Assembly (NCBI GenBank): GCA_934692295.1
Contig: CAKUTL010000009.1
Location: 1 to 45,260 of the forward strand
DNA length: 45,260 nt
Direction of reading: 5' to 3'
Origin: an uncultured Candidatus Melainabacteria bacterium
GTDB lineage: Bacteria; Cyanobacteriota; Vampirovibrionia; Gastranaerophilales; Gastranaerophilaceae
Of this stretch, positions 41,216 to 45,260 are shown piece after piece; position 1 is the stretch's first letter; every line of letters starts with the position of its first letter. The notes below the pieces were generated by a model that worked only from the letters and a program-made list of their open reading frames with translations, was not told the origin of the DNA and did no database searches. The translations under genes were made by a program, and so were the position numbers.

Positions 41216-42109
41216 CTATTTTACCAATTCTACAACGTGTTTAAGCTTCTTTCTTTGAACTTCTTCAATATCCAAAACTTCTTTTTTCTTTGGTTGAAGA
41301 GCCATTTGAGCTTGTCTTAAATCTCTTGCAAGTTTTTGTAACCCTTGAGGTTCAAGAGATGCCGCATGGTCTGTACCTTTCCAAGTTCTATCGAGAGTGA
41401 AGTGTCTTTCAAAATATGTAGCCCCTAGAGCTAAAGCAGCAACATCAACGGCTATTCCTAAATGGTGACCTGAAAAACCGATACCTTTAACAATATCGCC
41501 ATACATTTCTTTTAATCGTGTAATTTCGTTCAAACAGATATCTTCAAATGGCACTGGATAACCTGATGTACAAGCATAGATTACCAAATCTTTAGCACGA
41601 TTTTTTTCTTTGAAAAAGTTGATAATTTTTCTTTCTTCTTCATGAGTTGTCATTCCAAAAGATAGGTGAATTTCGCCACTATAATTATCTCTTAGGTATT
41701 CAAGCATTTCGAAATTCAAATTACTTGCAGAAGGAACTTTGATAAGTTTAGGGTTCAGACTAACAATTTCTTTTGCGGCAGTCAAATCCCAAGTTGAAGT
41801 AGAATAGGTAAGATTTTCTTCTTCACACCATTGTTTTAACTGTCTGTGTTGTTCAAGATTGAATTCTAAAAATTCTCTGTGTTCGCCGTAAGTTTTTCCG
41901 TAACTGTTTTCAGGATGCGGATGTGGAGCATTGTACTCTTCCGGGGACAAAAGTTCTTTATTTGTACGTTTTTGGAATTTAACAATATCTATGTAGGAAT
42001 TTTCGTTTAAGAGTCTAAAAGTTCCCAATAGTTTAATCATTTTATGAGCAATATTCATATCGCCTTTGTGGTTACAGCCAATTTCTGCAATAATAACAGG
42101 TTTTTGCAT
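41216..42109 (-). CDS. NeuB-family nonulosonate(-9-phosphate) synthase lacking SAF domain
   Basis: 297 residues. Aldol condensation of PEP with a sugar or sugar phosphate is shown by IIAEIGCNHKGDMNIAHKMI, VKFQKR, STSTWDLTAA, KVPSASNLN, GFSGHHLGIAVDVAALALGA and ERHFTLDRTWKGTDHAASLE. Typical NeuB/SpsE/LegI proteins are 335-360 residues because of a C-terminal SAF (antifreeze-like) domain; here the chain stops right after the TIM barrel at about 280, with only a short helix. The protein ends at a real stop, followed by the next gene 9 bases later, so this looks like the native form. SAF-less synthases of this sort include KDN-9-P synthase types (from memory). Confidence 0.9.
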   Translation of the reverse strand: MQKPVIIAEIGCNHKGDMNIAHKMIKLLGTFRLLNENSYIDIVKFQKRTNKELLSPEEYNAPHPHPENSYGKTYGEHREFLEFNLEQHRQLKQWCEEENLTYSTSTWDLTAAKEIVSLNPKLIKVPSASNLNFEMLEYLRDNYSGEIHLSFGMTTHEEERKIINFFKEKNRAKDLVIYACTSGYPVPFEDICLNEITRLKEMYGDIVKGIGFSGHHLGIAVDVAALALGATYFERHFTLDRTWKGTDHAASLEPQGLQKLARDLRQAQMALQPKKKEVLDIEEVQRKKLKHVVELVK

Positions 42110-42120
42110 TTTCTTTCTCC

Positions 42121-44037
42121 TTATTTACTAACTAATTCTTCGTCTTTTAAAATTTCAATATCTTCATTTAATAATTCCGGATGTTCATCAACATAACTTT
42201 GGGTATACACATCCCTGAACATCCCCTTTAACCCTACCGGATTTACAGAGATGATTTCTGTATCAGGGTAGTATTTGTTTGTAAAATTAAAAAATTCTAT
42301 CCAAGATTTTTTTTGATAAGATAAATTTTTTATATTTTTACTTTTAAAATTCGTTTCTTTTTCTTTATAAAAATGTCCATTATCAGAACAATCACATCCA
42401 ATTAAATAAATTGTCGATGGATTTGTATACAATGCGAATTGTAGAGCTGAAAATACACAACCACACCAATCTCCAATAGGTTCAACCTCTAGCTGCTGAG
42501 CCCAATTATTTCTAACAGCATCTTCAATAATGTAAGGTTTTGCATTTGCAGCACAAATATCTTGATTAGAAATTTTAATTATTTCTTTTTTTACTTGAGA
42601 ATATCTGTATTCTGGAAGAATTCCATAAAATTTAGTGCAAAAGTTATTTTCATATAAATTTGCAAATTTCATATCCTGTTCTAAATTATCTTGAACAAAT
42701 AAAAAGTTTAGTTTAACTTTATCATTAAAAAATGCTCTATTAACACCTATATGAATGCTATTGCAATCTTTCTGAGTATAATATTTTGCACTTGGTCCAC
42801 ATGCAACCATTACAATTTTTTTTCCTGCATATATGTTCTTATAATTAGAAAATGTTTTTTTATGTATCTGAGATGCCTGAATATTTGATTTTTGCAAATA
42901 GTACAGTTTTGTAATTTCATCCAATATTTCTTTTTGATGTTTCTTTTTTTTTCGTTTAATTTTTATTTTTAATCCCAACATTGTAATAATTTTGTGTCTT
43001 TTAGATAAGCTGTTTTTTATAGAAAAAATATTTTCTACAAATGAATTAGTTGGAGTATCATTTATTTTTAATGTTGCTTTGTAATTTCCATTTATGACAT
43101 TTTTAATAAATCTTTCTTGTTCATTATTGAAATATTCAAAGTTGAAATTTTTATCATGTTTCAATTCTCGTGTAAAAGTTTGCCACTTTTTAAAAAATTC
43201 ATGTTTATATTTTGGGTCAATGTTTTTGTAAAAACGATATCCCGGTTTTGTTGCATGGTAAAACAACTCTGTTTTTAATTGTTTATACAAGTTGTGCTTT
43301 TTCAAAATATTTTTACATTCTGTCCAATCATCAAGAATTCTCATCAATGATTTATCACGTTTAGCATTTGAATTTGAGGCATTTGTATTATCTGCTCGAT
43401 AATAATAAATGTAATCTTTTAACGCAATAATTTTATTAGTTCGGGAATACAATTCAGTTATAAATTGGGCATCAATGTAACAACCAGACTCGGAAAAGCC
43501 GAAACTTTTCAGTATTTCAGTTTTATATAACTTTGCCCAGATACTTTGGTGACAGGTGTACAAATAAGGGTAATCCAGGATTGAAAATAATTTATTATCA
43601 TCCGAATTTTTAAAGATATCTCTTGTATGAGGATTATTAGGGTCATCATTATTATCACTATAATGTACATAAAATCCCCCAATACATACATCAGCATCAA
43701 ATTTCCTTATTTTGTCATATAACTTTTGATACATATCAGGAGAAGTAAAATCATCAGATTCTACAATTCCAATATACTCGCCTTTAGCTTCTTCTAATCC
43801 AAGATTTAGAGCATGTCCATATCCCTTATTTTCTTTTATGTGAATTACTTTAAATCTGCTATCTTTTGGAAGAAATTCTTCTATTAAATCTTTTGCTTCT
43901 TGAATTGCACCATTATCAAGAAGTATAATTTCTAAATCTTTGAATGTTTGATTTTCAAGACTTTCTAAACATTTTCTGACATATTTTACATCATGGTTAT
44001 ATATTGAAACTAATACAGATATTTTAATATTATTCAT
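42121..44037 (-). CDS. GT2 glycosyltransferase fused to DUF115/GT42-like domain
   Basis: 638 residues. Residues 1-300 are a GT2 domain (ISVLVSIYNHDVKYVRKCLE; LLDNGAIQEA; GIVESDDFTSPDMY). After a Lys-rich linker (KIKRKKKKHQKE, about 355-370), residues about 405-610 form a second domain: KKIVMVACGPSAKYY, IHIGVNRAFFNDKVKLNFLF, GDWCGCVFSALQFALYTNPS then TIYLIGCDCSDNGHFY, and SVNPVGLKGMFRDV. That order is shared by MAF/DUF115 glycosyltransferases and GT42 sialyltransferases, which use CMP-nonulosonates. Because the operon makes a CMP-nonulosonate, this domain is the best candidate for its transferase; that is an inference. Ribosome binding site GAGG overlaps the upstream gene's end. Confidence 0.82.
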   Translation of the reverse strand: MNNIKISVLVSIYNHDVKYVRKCLESLENQTFKDLEIILLDNGAIQEAKDLIEEFLPKDSRFKVIHIKENKGYGHALNLGLEEAKGEYIGIVESDDFTSPDMYQKLYDKIRKFDADVCIGGFYVHYSDNNDDPNNPHTRDIFKNSDDNKLFSILDYPYLYTCHQSIWAKLYKTEILKSFGFSESGCYIDAQFITELYSRTNKIIALKDYIYYYRADNTNASNSNAKRDKSLMRILDDWTECKNILKKHNLYKQLKTELFYHATKPGYRFYKNIDPKYKHEFFKKWQTFTRELKHDKNFNFEYFNNEQERFIKNVINGNYKATLKINDTPTNSFVENIFSIKNSLSKRHKIITMLGLKIKIKRKKKKHQKEILDEITKLYYLQKSNIQASQIHKKTFSNYKNIYAGKKIVMVACGPSAKYYTQKDCNSIHIGVNRAFFNDKVKLNFLFVQDNLEQDMKFANLYENNFCTKFYGILPEYRYSQVKKEIIKISNQDICAANAKPYIIEDAVRNNWAQQLEVEPIGDWCGCVFSALQFALYTNPSTIYLIGCDCSDNGHFYKEKETNFKSKNIKNLSYQKKSWIEFFNFTNKYYPDTEIISVNPVGLKGMFRDVYTQSYVDEHPELLNEDIEILKDEELVSK

Positions 44038-44038
44038 C

Positions 44039-45145
44039 TTAACCTCTTAATTGTTTTGCTAACCAAATTTTATTTTTCCATTTGATTCTTTTTTCTACGT
44101 AATGTTCTTTTAGACTTCCAAATGTAATATTTGATAATAATTTATATTTCCAGTATTTAAGAACAGTCATTCTATATTTGAAAGCTTCACTCATTTGTCC
44201 ACCCATTTGAGCTCTAATCATTCTTGATATTATTGTTTCATAGTAAGGTGTTTGTCTTGCATAACTCCACCATATATAGGCTTTATCTCTAGTTGGTTGA
44301 ATCCAAGGTTTATTTCCTCCAACCCAATGAATAATATTCTGTTTTTCATAGTTGCAATATTCTGCAAAATATTCTTCAGCTTCTTCTATTACATTTGTAT
44401 TTCCTAAAATTTCACTATTCCAACTCCAAGGAAGTACACCAATCTTGTCAATTAAAACTTCATTTATGACATCTTGATCTTGGTATAGATATTTGACTTT
44501 TGCAGATAATTTATCAATTGCATTCTTGGAAAAATTTAAATCATTTAATTTTTTAATGTCCATTAGCATAACACCAGTATTGAAATAATGATGTGGATCT
44601 GGAAGTTTTAGTCTTTCTTTTGTATAATTTCGAATATTTACCCCTGAAATAGTTTCATCATTATTTATCCAACGGCTCCATATAGGTTCAAGTACAGCTA
44701 AAATAGGGGAGTCATGCATTTCAATATTCGCTAATTCAAAAGGGTCATTATTAAATATAAGATCAACATCTGTGAATATTAGCTTTTCATATTTATTAAA
44801 AATAATTGGAGCGGATAATCTAAAGTAAGATTCTTTACATAAATATTTATGAGTAACATTTAAGGTCTCTTCATTAAATAAATTACTAGGATTAAAAAAC
44901 CTTAAAGATATATTTTTTTTATTTTGAAATTTTAAATTCAAAATTTCTTTATTTTCTTCAGTAATTGATTGTTCTAAAATAACAATGTCATAATTTCGAT
45001 TTTCTGAAGTATTTTCCAGTATGGATTCTAAATAAACTGATAAATATGGAACATATTCATTTGAAGAATTTGCAGCAATTGCTGTAAAATTTTCTGTCCA
45101 AACTGGTTCAATAGTTTCTAAATTTATATTATTTTCTTTAATCAT
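44039..45145 (-). CDS. GT8-family glycosyltransferase
   Basis: 368 residues. IAANSSNEYVPYLSVYLESI opens the GT-A fold; the DxD motif is FTDVDLIFNNDP at about 125; YFNTGVMLMDIKKL, YQDQDVINEVL and HWVGGNKPW (metal-binding His) are family hallmarks of LgtC/WaaI-like transferases. These retaining enzymes add glucose or galactose from UDP-sugar to LPS core or capsule. An 8-base overlap (ATGATTAA) links it to the upstream gene and a 1-base gap to the GT2 fusion. Confidence 0.92.
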   Translation of the reverse strand: MIKENNINLETIEPVWTENFTAIAANSSNEYVPYLSVYLESILENTSENRNYDIVILEQSITEENKEILNLKFQNKKNISLRFFNPSNLFNEETLNVTHKYLCKESYFRLSAPIIFNKYEKLIFTDVDLIFNNDPFELANIEMHDSPILAVLEPIWSRWINNDETISGVNIRNYTKERLKLPDPHHYFNTGVMLMDIKKLNDLNFSKNAIDKLSAKVKYLYQDQDVINEVLIDKIGVLPWSWNSEILGNTNVIEEAEEYFAEYCNYEKQNIIHWVGGNKPWIQPTRDKAYIWWSYARQTPYYETIISRMIRAQMGGQMSEAFKYRMTVLKYWKYKLLSNITFGSLKEHYVEKRIKWKNKIWLAKQLRG

Positions 45146-45260
45146 CTTTTCCCCCTTTCACACACTTCATGCCATCTTCAAAAGCTTGGAATGTCCACAT
45201 GTATTCCCATTTGCCAAATCTGCCGATACTTTCTATCCCTTGAGATTGCAAAGAATCAAG
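45138..45260 (-). CDS. C-terminal end of a flavoprotein-like gene (partial)
   Basis: The last 40 codons of a gene that starts beyond the window. The visible sequence contains SIGRFGKWEYMWTFQAFEDG, matching the C-terminal FAD-contacting motif (GRxGxWxY...qaf..G) of UDP-galactopyranose-mutase-like and amine-oxidase-type NAD(P)/FAD oxidoreductases common in glycan loci. Its TAA overlaps the start of the GT8 gene by 8 bases, placing it in the same operon. Confidence 0.6.
   Translation of the reverse strand, partial: LDSLQSQGIESIGRFGKWEYMWTFQAFEDGMKCVKGGKDD

Noticed and set aside
29698..45260. Search by eye for a duplicated tRNA-Asn 3' end (attR)
   Set aside because: No second copy of the T-arm/acceptor sequence was found, so the right end of the element cannot be placed; this does not argue against integration by a serine recombinase.
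1..45260. CRISPR arrays or defence cassettes
   Set aside because: No regularly spaced repeats, cas genes or recognisable restriction/toxin-antitoxin pairs were seen. The kinase-like protein was considered as HipA toxin, but it lacks a HipB partner and is much longer.

Overview
The window is AT-rich (about two-thirds A+T by eye) and looks like a chromosomal segment of a gut-type, fermentative, diderm bacterium. I favour the non-photosynthetic sister group of Cyanobacteria (Gastranaerophilales / 'Melainabacteria'). The reasons are the combination of lpxA (an outer-membrane lipid A gene), hydE ([FeFe]-hydrogenase maturation), a prepilin-like protein with the GFTLAEVLITLGIIGVV N-terminus, several unrecognised proteins with a short N-terminal 'FCGG'-like motif, and frequent TTG/GTG starts. 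This assignment is an inference; no rRNA or other phylogenetic marker is present.

Region 1 (1-29.6 kb) is a mosaic of short transcription units on both strands, mostly separated by clear hairpin terminators. It carries an XRE regulator, a pseudopilin, an iron-type alcohol dehydrogenase, lpxA, hemW, hydE, prs, a divergent membrane pyrophosphatase and a Bax-inhibitor-1-like protein. It also holds many proteins I cannot name. Three units stand out. The first (10.0-17.0 kb) is an operon encoding a giant acidic one-pass membrane protein with a TonB-like C-terminus, a sigma-70-type factor, and a zinc-ribbon/P-loop/TPR protein of 985 residues. The second (26.8-28.6 kb) is a 592-residue protein with a HipA/PI3K-like kinase signature and a possible second catalytic domain. 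The third (19.03-19.10 kb) is an apparent small RNA: two hairpins flanking an unpaired CCTCCTCCCC tract. A 0.5-kb non-coding block (24.45-24.95 kb) is packed with palindromic repeats.

Region 2 (29.63-about 35.6 kb) is accessory DNA starting at tRNA-Asn(GTT). A large serine recombinase runs antisense into the tRNA gene itself. It is followed by small genes of unknown function, a protein resembling filamentous-phage replication initiators (II/X type) with two abutting hairpins upstream, and a Tn3-type resolvase with a recognisable three-subsite res. It ends with a small coiled-coil protein behind a perfect palindrome. The right end of the element could not be placed.

Region 3 (35.6-45.26 kb, continuing beyond the window) is a tightly packed leftward surface-glycan operon. 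Transcription passes from a partial flavoprotein-like gene through a GT8, a GT2 fused to a DUF115/GT42-like domain, a NeuB-family synthase without SAF domain, a CMP-acylneuraminate-type cytidylyltransferase and a HAD C0 phosphatase. It continues through a DUF4422 protein fused to a phosphomannose-isomerase cupin, an MsbA-like ABC exporter, an XRE-LuxR regulator and a GT2. The synthase/phosphatase/cytidylyltransferase trio plus a mannose-6-phosphate-forming domain fits synthesis of CMP-KDN (deaminated sialic acid) better than ordinary Neu5Ac. This is the most specific functional hypothesis in the window.
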